Shown: one piece after another, positions 1 to 8,919 of the stretch
Numbering within the stretch: the stretch's first letter is position 1
Layout of the letters: every line of letters starts with the position of its first letter
Source: CAYOKT01 sp964404605
GTDB taxonomy: Bacteria; Electryoneota; Electryoneia; Electryoneales; Electryoneaceae
Assembly: GCA_964404605.1 (NCBI GenBank)
Contig: CAYOKT010000003.1
Span: 10,554-74,553, forward strand
Reading direction: 5' to 3'
DNA length: 64,000 nt
The notes under the pieces: generated by a model
What the model saw: the letters and a program-made list of their open reading frames with translations, nothing else
Database searches by the model: none
What the model was told of the DNA's origin: nothing
Translations under genes and position numbers: made by a program

Positions 1-2
1 GC

Positions 3-785
3 GCCTTCGATGTCATCCTCGATGATCCCATCCCCGGCCGGGGGGTGGTGCTCAACCGGATGTCCCTGTTCTGGTTCGACTTCTTCCGGGATGTCGTGCC
101 CGGGGCCGTCCTCACCGCGGACGTGGAGGCGATGGATCTCGGCGTGGAGTTGAGCGGGGAGACGAAGGCGAAACTCCACGGCCGGAGCGTGCTGATGCGG
201 CGCGCGGAGATGTTTCCGGTCGAGTGCGTGGTCCGCGGCTACCTCGCGGGCTCCGGGTACAAGGATTATATCCGCACCGGGGCGGTGTGCGGCATCGCCC
301 TGCCCGGCGGATTGAGGAAGGCGGACAAGCTGCCCGAACCCCTCTTCACCCCGGCGACCAAGGCCGAGAGCGGGCACGACGAGAACATCAGCTTCGAAGA
401 GGCGGCCCGGATCGTGGGGGCGGGGACGGCGGAGAAACTGCGCGACCTCTCCCTGACGCTCTACACCCGCGCCGCCGAACACGCCGCGGAGCGGGGGATC
501 ATCATCGCGGACACCAAGTTCGAGTTCGGCATTCTCGAGGGAGAAATCGTGCTCGCGGACGAGGTGCTGACCCCGGATTCGAGCCGCTTCTGGCCGGCGG
601 ACCGGGTGCGGCCGGGCGAGGATCCGCCGAGTTATGACAAGCAGATCGTCCGCAACTGGCTCGAAGCGAGCGGCTGGGGGAAAACCCCGCCGCCGCCGCG
701 CCTGCCGCGGGAGGTGATTGACCAGACCTCCGGGGCCTATCGCGAGATTTACCGGCGTCTCACGGGCCGGGAGCTTGAGCGATGA
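3..785 (+). CDS. purC: Phosphoribosylaminoimidazole-succinocarboxamide synthase (5' end outside window)
   Basis: SAICAR synthetase joins CAIR to L-aspartate with ATP in de novo purine synthesis in the cytosol. The frame is already open at base 3 and reads AFDVILDDPIPGRG before the first internal Met, which matches the family near its N-terminus, so only a few tens of residues are missing. The visible 260 codons include VVRGYLAGSGYKDY, FTPATKAESGHDENISF and IIIADTKFEFG, which are characteristic substrate- and ATP-site segments. The stop lies 22 bp before the next gene on the same strand. purD, another enzyme of the pathway, is at the opposite end of the window, so purine genes here are dispersed. 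The family assignment is secure; only the start is unseen. Confidence 0.97.
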   Translation, partial: AFDVILDDPIPGRGVVLNRMSLFWFDFFRDVVPGAVLTADVEAMDLGVELSGETKAKLHGRSVLMRRAEMFPVECVVRGYLAGSGYKDYIRTGAVCGIALPGGLRKADKLPEPLFTPATKAESGHDENISFEEAARIVGAGTAEKLRDLSLTLYTRAAEHAAERGIIIADTKFEFGILEGEIVLADEVLTPDSSRFWPADRVRPGEDPPSYDKQIVRNWLEASGWGKTPPPPRLPREVIDQTSGAYREIYRRLTGRELER

Positions 786-807
786 ACCGAACAGGAAGGC
801 GGACTTG

Positions 808-1536
808 ATGAGCAACGGTGAAGGGGAGGATCGCGGGCCGCTGCCGTCGCAGACCCTCGAGGCGGTGGCGAAAACCATGGTGCGGCAGGCCCGGGAGTAC
901 GGCTTCAGCCGCGAGGACTTCGTCCGCTTCGTCAACCTGCTCCTCGATCTCGCCTTCGAGGACAAGGAAGGGTATATCCCGCCCGCCGTGAACAGGGACG
1001 GGGCCGAACCGGGGGAGAACCCGCCGGATGACTTCTCCATCGAAGCGAAGCGGGTGAACATCCGCCGCTATCGCGACGAGGACTACCCCCTGCTCGAGAA
1101 GTGGGTGAGCGACCCGGAAGGGCGCCTCTTCCTGCTCACCCGCACCTCCTCCGGGGCGCCGGATGACCTGAAGACCCTGCTCGCCTCGCCGTCGAGCGTG
1201 TTCGGCATCGTCAATCTCGAGCAGGAGCCCATCGGCGCGCTGGCCTACCTCGACCTCGACCCCGTCCAGGGAAAGGCGGAGCTGCGAAAGCTGATCGGCG
1301 AGCCGCAGGCCCGCGGGCGGGGGTTCGCCGCCGAGGCGACGCGCTTCTGGGTCGAGTTCGGCTTGACCACGCTCGGCCTGCGGAAGATCTACGTCCACAC
1401 CCTCGACACCAACCTGGCGAACATCCGCCTGAATGAGCGGTTGGGGTTCCGGGTCGAAGGGCTGCTGCGGGAGGAGTGCTACTTCGACGGCGAGTTCCAT
1501 GACCTGCTGCGGATGAGCCTCGTGGTCCCGCGCTGA
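808..1536 (+). CDS. GNAT-family N-acetyltransferase with N-terminal helical extension
   Basis: A 242-residue protein whose C-terminal part (about residues 85-240) is a RimJ/RimL-type GNAT acetyltransferase. The acetyl-CoA pyrophosphate loop is seen as QARGRGFAAEA, followed by the usual late segment NIRLNERLGFRVEG. Residues 1-85 are charged and helical (VAKTMVRQAREYGFSREDF) and I do not recognise them. The ATG at 808 is chosen because AGGAAGG precedes it and earlier starts would run into purC. It probably acetylates an amine or a protein N-terminus, but the substrate cannot be told from sequence. It may be cotranscribed with purC, 22 bp upstream. Confidence 0.85.
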   Translation: MSNGEGEDRGPLPSQTLEAVAKTMVRQAREYGFSREDFVRFVNLLLDLAFEDKEGYIPPAVNRDGAEPGENPPDDFSIEAKRVNIRRYRDEDYPLLEKWVSDPEGRLFLLTRTSSGAPDDLKTLLASPSSVFGIVNLEQEPIGALAYLDLDPVQGKAELRKLIGEPQARGRGFAAEATRFWVEFGLTTLGLRKIYVHTLDTNLANIRLNERLGFRVEGLLREECYFDGEFHDLLRMSLVVPR

Positions 1537-1582
1537 GAGTCCGTCCCGCGGACGGGTGGGGCGCCCGATGCCGCGGGATATG

Positions 1583-1588
1583 TATACT
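1583..1588 (+). promoter_or_regulatory. Possible -10 box of a leaderless promoter
   Basis: TATACT lies seven bases before the ATG at 1596 in an otherwise GC-rich spacer, and no Shine-Dalgarno-like sequence is present between the two. A good -35 hexamer is not evident upstream, so this is a weak call based on the -10 match and the missing ribosome binding site. Confidence 0.3.
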
Positions 1589-1595
1589 CGTCCTT

Positions 1596-2102
1596 ATGAA
1601 AACGGCGGGCGGAGAGCGGGAATGGAGCCCCGCGGTTCGAGCGGTCGGGCCGGGTGACCGGGAGTGGCTGAGAACGAATCTTCGCAGCGAGTGGGGATCG
1701 GAGAGAGTCGTCACCCGCGGCCGTGTCCACCGGGCCGACGAGCTCCCCGGGTTCATCGCCGAGATCGACCGGGAACCGATCGGCTACTTGATCTATGCAA
1801 TCAACGGGGAAGAGTGCGAGATCATCGTGCTGCACTCCACCCGTGGTGGGGCGGGCGCCGGGAGCGCACTGCTCGCCGCGGTCCGCCGCGCGGCGAAAAA
1901 GAACGGATGCCGTGCCCTCCGGCTGATCACGACGAACGACAACACGGCCGCGGTGCGGTTCTACCGGAAACGGGGTTTCCGTCTCGCGGCGGTTCACCGT
2001 GATGCGGTGACGCGGGCGCGCCGGCTCAAGCCGGAGATCCCGGAGATCGGACGGGGCGGGGTTCCGATCCGGGACGAGATCGAATTCGAAATGCTGTTGT
2101 GA
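1596..2102 (+). CDS. GNAT-family N-acetyltransferase
   Basis: A 168-residue single-domain GNAT protein. The central strand and cofactor loop are visible as EIIVLHSTRGGAGAGSALL, and the C-terminal motif as NTAAVRFYRKRGFRL, as in many small ribosomal or aminoglycoside-type acetyltransferases. It is not closely similar to the GNAT protein just upstream, so this is not a recent tandem duplication. No purine-rich ribosome binding site precedes the ATG. Instead TATACT lies at 1583-1588, only seven bases before the start, so the transcript could be leaderless. Substrate is unknown. Confidence 0.85.
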   Translation: MKTAGGEREWSPAVRAVGPGDREWLRTNLRSEWGSERVVTRGRVHRADELPGFIAEIDREPIGYLIYAINGEECEIIVLHSTRGGAGAGSALLAAVRRAAKKNGCRALRLITTNDNTAAVRFYRKRGFRLAAVHRDAVTRARRLKPEIPEIGRGGVPIRDEIEFEMLL

Positions 2103-2150
2103 CCGGCCCGGCCGGAAGAGGTACTCTCTGAACCTGGGAAAAAGGAAGTC

Positions 2151-5100
2151 GTGAACATCATAGAGAAAGTCTTCGGGACCCGGCACGATCGGCAGAACAA
2201 GAAACTTTTGCCGATCGTCGCTGAGATTAACCGGATTTACGACACCCTCCATGACCTCACGGACGAGGAGCTGCGGGGCAAGACCGTCGAGTTCCGGGAG
2301 CGGATCGCCGCGCACATGGCGGACTTCGACCCGTACACCGGGATCGAGCGGGAAGACCCGGAGCGCGACAAGAAGGCGAAGAAGAACGAAGTCCGCGAGC
2401 TGGACACCCTGCTGGAGGATCTCCTGCCGGAAGCCTTCGCGGTGGTGAAGGAGGCCTGCCGGCGCCTCACCGAGCGCAAGCACACCTTCTTCGCCGCGGA
2501 TCAGCCGATGAGCTGGGAGATGGTGCCGTACGACGTGCAGCTCATCGGCGCCATCATGCTGCACCGCGGGCGCATCGCCGAGATGGCGACCGGCGAAGGG
2601 AAAACCCTCGTCGCCACCATGCCCCTCTACCTGAACGCCCTCGCGGGGAAGGGTTCCCATCTCGTCACCGTGAACGATTACCTCGCCCGCCGCGATGCCG
2701 AATGGATGGGCCAGCTCTACACCTTCCTCGGGATGACGATCGGGGTGATCCTCTCCTCCTCGAAGCTGGAGACGATGACCCACCTGTACAGCGAGGAACA
2801 GGGCTTCTTCTACGGGATTGATTTCGAATCAAAGAAGAAAGCGTACGCTGCCGATATAACGTATGGAACCAACAACGAATTCGGCTTCGACTACCTCCGC
2901 GACAACATGGCGGTGGACCCGCGGCAGCTCGTCCAGCGCGGCCACCACTACGCGATCGTGGACGAGGTGGACAGCGTGCTCATCGACGAGGCGCGCACGC
3001 CGTTGATCATCGCCGGTCCTGTCCCGCGCTCGAGCGAAGATGACTTCGTGAAGTGGAACCCGAGTATACGCCGGCTGGTCCAGCGCCAGCGGGAGTATAT
3101 CATCCGGCAGGTCAGCGAGGCCGAGAAACTGCTGGAGGACCTGGAGAACGGCGGCGACCCGGAGGTGGAGTTCGAAGCCGGCATGAAGCTTCTCCAGGCC
3201 AGCCGCGGGGCGCCGAAACACCGCCGCGTCATCAAGGTGCTGGGCGAGCCGGGGAGAAAGACCCTCGCCCAGCGGGTCGAGGACATCTTCATCCGCGACA
3301 AGCGGCAGCACGAGCTCGATGAGGACCTCTACTACGCCATTGATGAAAAGGCGCATACGATCGACCTGACGGACAAGGGACGCGAAGAGCTCGCGAAGAT
3401 CGAGGGGGTCGACAGCGAGATGTTCATCCTCCCCGATCTCGGCGAAATCTTCCACGAGATCGATCAGGACGATTCGCTGCCGGAAGCGGAAAAGGTCAAG
3501 AAGAAGGCGGAGGCGGAGCTGCAACTGGCCGAGCGCAGCTCCATCCTCCACACGATCAACCAGCTCCTCCGGGCGTATTCCCTCTACGAGAAGGACGAGG
3601 AATACGTTCTCGAGGACGGCAAGGTGCAGATCGTCGACGAGTTCACCGGCCGAATCATGTACGGCCGCCGCTACTCGGACGGCCTGCACCAGGCGATCGA
3701 GGCGAAGGAAGGGGTGAAGGTCGAGGCGGAAACGCAGACCGTCGCCACCATCACCCTGCAGAACTACTTCCGGCTGTACGGCAAGCTCGCGGGGATGACG
3801 GGCACCGCCGAGACGGAAGAGGAGGAGTTCTACAAGATTTACAACCTCGATGTCGCGGTGATCCCGACGAATGTTCCGGTCGAGCGGGTGGATGAGGAGG
3901 ACAACATCTACCGGACGAGGCGGGAGAAATACGCCGCGATCATCGAGGAGATCATCCGTCTGCACGAACTCGGCCTGCCGGTGTTGGTCGGCACGACTTC
4001 GGTGGACACCAGCGAGCTGATCGCGCGGATGCTGGGTACGCGCACGGTGAACGGCCGCAAGCTGAAGGATCGCATCCAGGTGCTGAACGCCAAGCTGCAC
4101 CAGAGCGAAGCGGAGATCGTCGCGCGTGCGGGCCAGCCCGGCACGATCACCATCGCGACCAACATGGCGGGGCGGGGCACGGACATCAAGCTGACGCCGG
4201 ACGTGCAGGATGCGCACGGGGAGAACGGTGTGATCACGCGGCGCCTGGAGGCGGACCCGGAGCTGCGGCAGCGGCACATCGAGATGTACGGCCGCGACCC
4301 GCTGGAGCAGCCGGGCGGCCTGCAGATCATCGGCTCGGAACGGCACGAGGCGCGCCGGATCGACCGCCAGCTCCGCGGCCGCGCGGGCCGGCAGGGCGAC
4401 CCTGGACGGTCGAAGTTCTTCCTCTCCCTCGAGGATGACCTGATGCGACTCTTCGGCGGCGAGCGCATCGGGAAGATCATGGACACCCTCGGCCTGCAGG
4501 AGGGCGAGGTGATCGCCCACCCGATGGTCACCCGGGCGATCGAGAAGGCCCAGAAACGGGTGGAGCAGCACAACTTCTCGATTCGCGAGCAACTGCTGAA
4601 ATATGACGATGTGATGAACATCCAGCGCGAGGTGGTCTATGCCCGCCGCCGCGCCGCGCTGACCGGCGATATCCGCGAGGAGGTCGAGAACCTCGTCGAG
4701 GAGTTCGTCGCCATCACACTCGATGAGTACTGCGACCCGAGGACGGGGCCGTATGACTGGGACTGGGAGGGGCTTCGCAGCGCCCTATTGCGTACGCTGC
4801 TGATCGATCTCCATCTTACTGAAGAGGAACGGGACGAGGTCTCCCTCGACCAGCTCGAGGACATGATTCTCGAGCAGGCGCGTGAATCGCTGGAGCGGCG
4901 CCGGGAAGCCTTCGGCGACGAGCTGTACGAAAAGCTGCTCCGATTCAGCGTTCTGCGGGTCATCGACCAGGAGTGGATGGAACATCTCTACGAGATGGAC
5001 CGTCTGAAGGAGGGCATCGGTCTCCGTTCCTACGGCCAGCGTGATCCGCTGATCGAGTACAAGCGCGAGGCGCTGGAGGCGTTCGAGGCGATGCTCGGAC

Positions 5101-5420
5101 GGGTGGCCGCGGCCAGCCTGAGGGCGATCCTCAGCGCGCAGTTGCAGCCGAACATCGCCGCTTCGGCGGCGCCGCGGGCCATTCAGGCGCGCGAAATGAA
5201 GTCGGACACGGTGGGCATGGGCCTGGAAGTCGGCGCCGCGCAGGGCGCCGGCGGAGCCACGCAGGCTTCGGGCCGCGGACCGGCCGGGATGAGGGCCCCG
5301 GCACGGCGCGATCCCACGCAGAGGGCGGAGCCGATCCGCCGCGAGATGCCCAAGGTCGGACGGAACGACCCCTGCCCCTGCGGCAGCGGGAAGAAATACA
5401 AGCATTGCCACGGTCGATAA
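2151..5420 (+). CDS. secA: Preprotein translocase ATPase SecA (long FCB-type)
   Basis: SecA is the ATP-driven motor that pushes unfolded preproteins through SecYEG at the inner membrane. The 1089-residue product has Walker A ATGEGKT at 146-152, the Walker B/DEAD segment DEVDSVLIDEA near 270-280, TNMAGRGTDIKL in the second nucleotide-binding domain, and a zinc-binding SEC-C tail (CPCGSGKKYKHC) at the end. It is about 190 residues longer than the E. coli protein. The extra sequence follows the preprotein cross-linking region (about 305-460, with RQREYIIRQVSEAEKLLEDL and LPDLGEIFHEI), an insertion known from Bacteroidota-type SecA. The start is GTG, with AAAGGAAG a few bases upstream. smg follows after 19 bp. 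Confidence 0.98.
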   Translation: MNIIEKVFGTRHDRQNKKLLPIVAEINRIYDTLHDLTDEELRGKTVEFRERIAAHMADFDPYTGIEREDPERDKKAKKNEVRELDTLLEDLLPEAFAVVKEACRRLTERKHTFFAADQPMSWEMVPYDVQLIGAIMLHRGRIAEMATGEGKTLVATMPLYLNALAGKGSHLVTVNDYLARRDAEWMGQLYTFLGMTIGVILSSSKLETMTHLYSEEQGFFYGIDFESKKKAYAADITYGTNNEFGFDYLRDNMAVDPRQLVQRGHHYAIVDEVDSVLIDEARTPLIIAGPVPRSSEDDFVKWNPSIRRLVQRQREYIIRQVSEAEKLLEDLENGGDPEVEFEAGMKLLQASRGAPKHRRVIKVLGEPGRKTLAQRVEDIFIRDKRQHELDEDLYYAIDEKAHTIDLTDKGREELAKIEGVDSEMFILPDLGEIFHEIDQDDSLPEAEKVKKKAEAELQLAERSSILHTINQLLRAYSLYEKDEEYVLEDGKVQIVDEFTGRIMYGRRYSDGLHQAIEAKEGVKVEAETQTVATITLQNYFRLYGKLAGMTGTAETEEEEFYKIYNLDVAVIPTNVPVERVDEEDNIYRTRREKYAAIIEEIIRLHELGLPVLVGTTSVDTSELIARMLGTRTVNGRKLKDRIQVLNAKLHQSEAEIVARAGQPGTITIATNMAGRGTDIKLTPDVQDAHGENGVITRRLEADPELRQRHIEMYGRDPLEQPGGLQIIGSERHEARRIDRQLRGRAGRQGDPGRSKFFLSLEDDLMRLFGGERIGKIMDTLGLQEGEVIAHPMVTRAIEKAQKRVEQHNFSIREQLLKYDDVMNIQREVVYARRRAALTGDIREEVENLVEEFVAITLDEYCDPRTGPYDWDWEGLRSALLRTLLIDLHLTEEERDEVSLDQLEDMILEQARESLERRREAFGDELYEKLLRFSVLRVIDQEWMEHLYEMDRLKEGIGLRSYGQRDPLIEYKREALEAFEAMLGRVAAASLRAILSAQLQPNIAASAAPRAIQAREMKSDTVGMGLEVGAAQGAGGATQASGRGPAGMRAPARRDPTQRAEPIRREMPKVGRNDPCPCGSGKKYKHCHGR

Positions 5421-5439
5421 GGCGCAGCAAGGGCTCCTG

Positions 5440-5937
5440 ATGACGATGGACAATGAATCCCCCGCCCCCCAGAGGGTGGTGGGGCTCGTGATGCACCTCC
5501 TTCGCGAGTTCCGTGAACAGAGGCTGCATCCCGAGGAGATGGAAGAGATCAGCGAAGACCTGATCGGGCAGGGCTATACCGAGTCGGAGATCAACGCCGC
5601 CTTCACCTGGGTCTTCTCCCGCCTGGACGGCGTCGAACCCGCCGACATCCTCTACCGTGCGGACACCGGGGCGGATTCGTTCCGCGTGCTGCATCCCGCC
5701 GAGCGAGCCGTGCTCAAGCCCGAGGGATACGGCCAGCTTCTCGAGATGCACAACCTCGGCATGCTGGACATGGAGGATGTCGAGCGTGTCCTCGACCGGG
5801 CGATGTCCTTCGGCGGGCCGCTCGGCGAAGAGGATATCCGGATGCTGGTGCACGCCTACCTGTTCGAGGAGAACGGCGGCCGTTCCGGCGGGCGCGGCGC
5901 GCTGAACATGACCCTGCCCTCGGGAACCGTGCACTGA
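5440..5937 (+). CDS. smg: Smg/DUF494 family protein
   Basis: A 165-residue small acidic helical protein of the Smg (DUF494) family, whose biochemical role is not established. The recognisable features are an N-terminal helix pair (VMHLLREFREQRLHPEEMEE), the paired-helix segment GYTESEINAAFTWVF, the segment SFRVLHPAERAVLKPEGYGQ and the end helix EEDIRMLVHAYLFEE. It starts 19 bp after the secA stop and is probably the last gene of that transcript, because a strong intrinsic terminator follows about 60 bp later. Confidence 0.82.
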   Translation: MTMDNESPAPQRVVGLVMHLLREFREQRLHPEEMEEISEDLIGQGYTESEINAAFTWVFSRLDGVEPADILYRADTGADSFRVLHPAERAVLKPEGYGQLLEMHNLGMLDMEDVERVLDRAMSFGGPLGEEDIRMLVHAYLFEENGGRSGGRGALNMTLPSGTVH

Positions 5938-6000
5938 CGGGTCAGGCCGAACGGCCCTTCAGGAAGTTTTCCGGGTTGCGTTCCACCCAGAGCTATTCCC

Positions 6001-6029
6001 ATCCGCCTTCACTTGCAAGGCGGATTTTT
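6001..6029 (+). terminator. Intrinsic terminator after smg
   Basis: A perfect 9-bp stem (ATCCGCCTT / AAGGCGGAT) with a 7-base loop is followed directly by a T run and a further T-rich stretch. It lies 63 bp after the smg stop on the same strand and closes the rightward purC-to-smg block. Confidence 0.85.
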
Positions 6030-6075
6030 CGATTTGTACCGAACGGAGTGGATTTGCTGTTACAGGAAAGTCGAA

Positions 6076-6107
6076 GGGTGGCCCGGGATTTCAGTCCCGG
6101 GTTTCAC
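6076..6107 (+). repeat. Interspersed repeat R2, copy 1
   Basis: GGGTGGCCCGGGATTTCAGT followed by CCCGGGTTTCAC. The core forms a hairpin of CCCGGGA against its complement around a short central loop. Near-identical copies are at 59492-59522 and 60019-60049. Confidence 0.75.
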
Positions 6108-6182
6108 ATCCATGCAGGCTATTCTGTCATCGAACCCGCCATGGTGGGCAGGGCTGACAGGGCCACCATGATAGTGTTCAAA

Positions 6183-6297
6183 TGTCATCCTGAACGTTAG
6201 TGAAGGATCTCGAAACGAAATGATTTGTATCCCAAGGAAACACCGCGTTTCGAGACTCTTCCCTCGTCCCGATACCTCGGGACGGGTCAGAGTGACA
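6183..6297 (+). repeat. Long palindromic interspersed repeat R1, copy A
   Basis: A 115-bp unit starting TGTCATCCTGAAC and ending GTCAGAGTGACA. Its two halves are imperfect inverted repeats (TCTCGAAACGA in the left arm; the right arm begins GCGTTTCGAGA). A nested perfect hairpin, CGTCCCGA-tacc-TCGGGACG, interrupts the right arm. Similarity to the copy at 60077 continues about 25 bases further (TTTACGCTT.ACA.GCATGA). Other copies are at 44158-44272 (reverse), 59550-59604 and 59705-59759 (partial). Confidence 0.85.
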
Positions 6298-6479
6298 TTT
6301 CTTTACGCTTGACAAGCATGATGTAACCCAGGAGCGCCTGCCCCGTCATAGCTGCGCTGACCCCGGCCAGATTCCATTTCCACGGTGACACGTCGCCGGG
6401 TTACATCGAAAAGATTCGGTACACCTTGTTATCTTGACGCTTCGGGGTAGGAAAGGAGCTTGATAACCAATAACATCGT

Positions 6480-6511
6480 GTGGCCCTGCCGGCTATGACG
6501 GCAGGGTTTCG
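6480..6511 (+). repeat. Terminator-like repeat R3 (diverged copy)
   Basis: GTGGCCCTGCCGGCTATGAC followed by GGCAGGGTTTCG forms a stem CCCTGCCG/CGGCAGGG followed by TTT. It matches the R3 consensus (GTGGCCCTGTCAGCT..GATGACAGGGTTT), with stem bases changed in pairs so that pairing is kept. Confidence 0.65.
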
Positions 6512-6576
6512 TGATTTCATCATTTTACATTGCGCTATATCCTTTATTCTGTCATGTAATATCGTAGAATCCTATC

Positions 6577-6608
6577 AAACCCTGTCATCGAAGCTGACAG
6601 GGCCACCC
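6577..6608 (-). terminator. R3 repeat acting as probable terminator of pyrRBC
   Basis: Read on the minus strand, the stem CCCTGTCA / TGACAGGG with a 7-base loop is followed by TTTGAT. It begins about 20 bp after the pyrC stop. It is a copy of the R3 repeat (reverse orientation), so a mobile hairpin appears to supply transcript termination here. Confidence 0.6.
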
Positions 6609-6629
6609 CTTCGGGGCAGGGAGGGAGTG

Positions 6630-7994
6630 CTACTCCCACAGCCCCCGCGCCTCGGGGGCGATCATCACCCAGCCGTGATTGAGGATGCCCAACGGTTTCG
6701 CCTGCAGCCGCCAGCCGCCGAAGGGGGTGTTCCGCCCCTTGCTGAGGAAGCACTCGGGGTCCACCACCCATTCCATCTTGGGGTCGATGACGGTCAATTC
6801 GGCCACCGCGCCGACCTTAATCGCCACCGGGCGAAGCCGGAAGATGCGCCGCGGGTTGTGCGCCATCTTCTGCACCACGTCGCCCCAGTCGAGCACCTTC
6901 TTGCGGACGAGTTCCTTCGCCACCAGCCCGACGGCGGTCTCCAGCCCGACGATGCCGTTGGGCGCCTGGCTGAACTCGACCGTCTTCTCCTCGACCGTGT
7001 GCGGGGCGTGGTCCGTGGCGATCACCTCGATCGTGCCGTCCTTCAGCCCGTTGATCACCGCCTTCCGGTCCTCCGGCGTGCCGAGGGGCGGGTTCATCTT
7101 CGTGTTCGGGTCAAAGCTCATGCAGGCTTCGTCCGTGAGGGTGAAATGGTGGGGTGTCGCCTCGCAGGTCACCTGCACGCCGTGTTCCCGTCCCCAGCGC
7201 ACCATCATGAGGGAGTCGGCGCTCGAGATGTGCCCCACGTGCAGCCTCCCGCCGGTGAACCGGGCGAGGTGGACATCCCGCGCGACCATCGTCGATTCGG
7301 CCACCGAAGGCCAGGGCGTAAGCCCGAGCCGAGTGCTCACCTCGCCCTCGCGGATCACCCCCTCGCCCGCGAGCGCGGGGTCTTCGGAGTGGGTGCTGAT
7401 CACCATGTCGTGCATCCCGGCGTACTCGAGGGCGCGGCGCATGATCTCCGGGTTGGCCACCGGGTCGCCGTCGTCGCTCAAGGCCCTCACCCCGGCGTGG
7501 AACAGGTCGCTGATGTCGCTGAGCGCCTGTCCCTTCCGCTCGCGGGTGACCGCGGCGACCGGGTGGACCGCCACCGGCCCCCCGGCGGCCATGTCGTAGA
7601 TCCAGCGGATGACGCCGACGTTGTCGAGGGGCGGGTCGGTGTTCGGCATGCAGGCCACCGCGGTGAACCCGCCCGCCGCGGCGGCGCAGGTGCCGGTGAG
7701 GATGGTCTCCCTGTCCTCCCGGCCCGGTTCGCGCAGGTGGGTGTGCATGTCGAAAAAGCCGGGGAGCAGCAGCTTTCCCCGCAGGTCGAGAACGTGATGA
7801 TCCCCCAGCCCGCCGCGGTCCACCGTCCCGATGCGGCGGATTTTGCCTCCCTCCACCAGCAGGTCGCCCACCGTGTCGAGTTCCTGTTCCGGGTCGATCA
7901 TCCGCGCCCCGGCGAGCAGCACCCGCGAGCTGCGTGTCGCCAGCCAGCCCCGGTCGCTCATGTGCCGCACGCCCTGTTTACTCGCCCAGCTCAT
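6630..7994 (-). CDS. pyrC: Dihydroorotase
   Basis: Dihydroorotase reversibly cyclises N-carbamoyl-L-aspartate to dihydroorotate, step three of UMP synthesis, in the cytosol. The 454-residue product has the metal-binding motif DMHTHLREPG, then ACMPNTDPP, HSEDP, HVGHISS and the catalytic segment ATDHAPH, the order found in the long bacterial dihydroorotases. The ATG at 7994 lies inside the end of pyrB (17-bp overlap) and has GGAGGGA just upstream. A later ATG at 7961 is possible but has no good ribosome binding site. It is the last gene of a pyrR-pyrB-pyrC operon. Confidence 0.95.
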   Translation of the reverse strand: MSWASKQGVRHMSDRGWLATRSSRVLLAGARMIDPEQELDTVGDLLVEGGKIRRIGTVDRGGLGDHHVLDLRGKLLLPGFFDMHTHLREPGREDRETILTGTCAAAAGGFTAVACMPNTDPPLDNVGVIRWIYDMAAGGPVAVHPVAAVTRERKGQALSDISDLFHAGVRALSDDGDPVANPEIMRRALEYAGMHDMVISTHSEDPALAGEGVIREGEVSTRLGLTPWPSVAESTMVARDVHLARFTGGRLHVGHISSADSLMMVRWGREHGVQVTCEATPHHFTLTDEACMSFDPNTKMNPPLGTPEDRKAVINGLKDGTIEVIATDHAPHTVEEKTVEFSQAPNGIVGLETAVGLVAKELVRKKVLDWGDVVQKMAHNPRRIFRLRPVAIKVGAVAELTVIDPKMEWVVDPECFLSKGRNTPFGGWRLQAKPLGILNHGWVMIAPEARGLWE

Positions 7995-8919
7995 TGCTCC
8001 CTCCGGCGATATGGAAAAGGGCGGCCATGCGGACGGCCACCCCGTTGGTCACCTGTTGCAGGATCACGCTCTGCGGGCCGTCCGCCACGTCCGCGTCGAT
8101 CTCCACACCCCGGTTCATCGGGCCGGGGTGAAGGATTACGAGGTCGCGGGGTCCGCGGTCCAGCCGCTCGCGCGTGATCCCGTACGTCGCGTGATATTCC
8201 CGGATGGAGGGGAAGAGCCCCTGCTCCTGCCTCTCGATCTGGATGCGGAGCACATTGAGCACATCCGAGCGGGAGATGGCCTCGTCGAGGTCATGGACCA
8301 CCGTGACCCCGAGCCGCTCGAGGTTGCGCGGGATCAGGGTGGGCGGGCCGCACACGGCGACCTGCGCGCCCATCGTGAGCAGCCCGTGGATGTTCGACAG
8401 GGCGACCCGGCTGTGGGCGATGTCCCCGACGAGGGTCACCCGCAGCCCGTCGAAGCCGCCGAACACCTCCCGCAGGGTCATCATGTCGAGCAGCGCCTGG
8501 GTCGGGTGCTCGTGCGCGCCGTCCCCGGCGTTGATCACCTTCGAGCTGCAGTAGCGGGCGAGGAGGTGCGGCGCGCCCGGCAGCGGGTGGCGGATGACCA
8601 CCACGTCGATCTTCATCGCCTCGATGTTCTTCACCGTGTCGATCAAGGTTTCGCCCTTGTTCACCGAGGAGGTGGACGAGGAGAAGTTGACGACATCGGC
8701 AGAGAGCCGCTTCTGCGCAAGCTCGAAGCTGACCCGGGTGCGGGTGGAGGACTCGAAGAAGAGGTTGACGACGGTGACATGCCGCAGGGTGGGAACCTTC
8801 GGGATCGGCCGTTCGAGGATCTCCTTGAAGGAGACGGCGGCGTCCAGCAGGAGGTCGATGTCCTCCCGCGCCATCCCCTCCAGGCCCAGCAAGTGCCTCG
8901 TGGACAGTGGCACGCTCAC
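7978..8919 (-). CDS. pyrB: Aspartate carbamoyltransferase catalytic subunit
   Basis: The enzyme transfers the carbamoyl group of carbamoyl phosphate to aspartate, the committed step of pyrimidine synthesis. The 313-residue product shows the phosphate-binding FESSTRTR, the loop GDGAHEHPTQALLDM and the C-terminal HPGPMNRGVE. I choose the GTG at 8919 because it overlaps the pyrR stop as GTGA, which suggests translational coupling; a second GTG two codons later is also possible. No pyrI regulatory-subunit gene is present, so this is probably an unregulated trimer controlled at the transcript level through PyrR. Confidence 0.95.
   Translation of the reverse strand: MSVPLSTRHLLGLEGMAREDIDLLLDAAVSFKEILERPIPKVPTLRHVTVVNLFFESSTRTRVSFELAQKRLSADVVNFSSSTSSVNKGETLIDTVKNIEAMKIDVVVIRHPLPGAPHLLARYCSSKVINAGDGAHEHPTQALLDMMTLREVFGGFDGLRVTLVGDIAHSRVALSNIHGLLTMGAQVAVCGPPTLIPRNLERLGVTVVHDLDEAISRSDVLNVLRIQIERQEQGLFPSIREYHATYGITRERLDRGPRDLVILHPGPMNRGVEIDADVADGPQSVILQQVTNGVAVRMAALFHIAGGSNELGE

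Larger units (their letters stand above)
5938..6629. other. Convergent non-coding block with terminator and interspersed repeats
   Basis: There is no credible gene in these 692 bases between the converging smg and pyrC. The stretch holds the smg terminator, one copy of hairpin repeat R2, partial and complete copies of R3, a full copy of the long repeat R1, and a half copy of the R4 palindrome (CACGTCGCCGGG near 6388). It is visibly richer in A+T than the flanking genes. Short open frames here lie wholly in repeat sequence and lack ribosome binding sites. Confidence 0.8.

Noticed and set aside
6183..6297. A CRISPR array or phage attachment sites in the repeat-rich intergenic regions
   Set aside because: The repeats are dispersed, differ in orientation, have no regular spacers, and no cas, integrase or tRNA gene is near.
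6480..8177. A 565-codon plus-strand frame across the repeat block and pyrC
   Set aside because: It starts in repeat sequence and runs antisense to a secure dihydroorotase gene.
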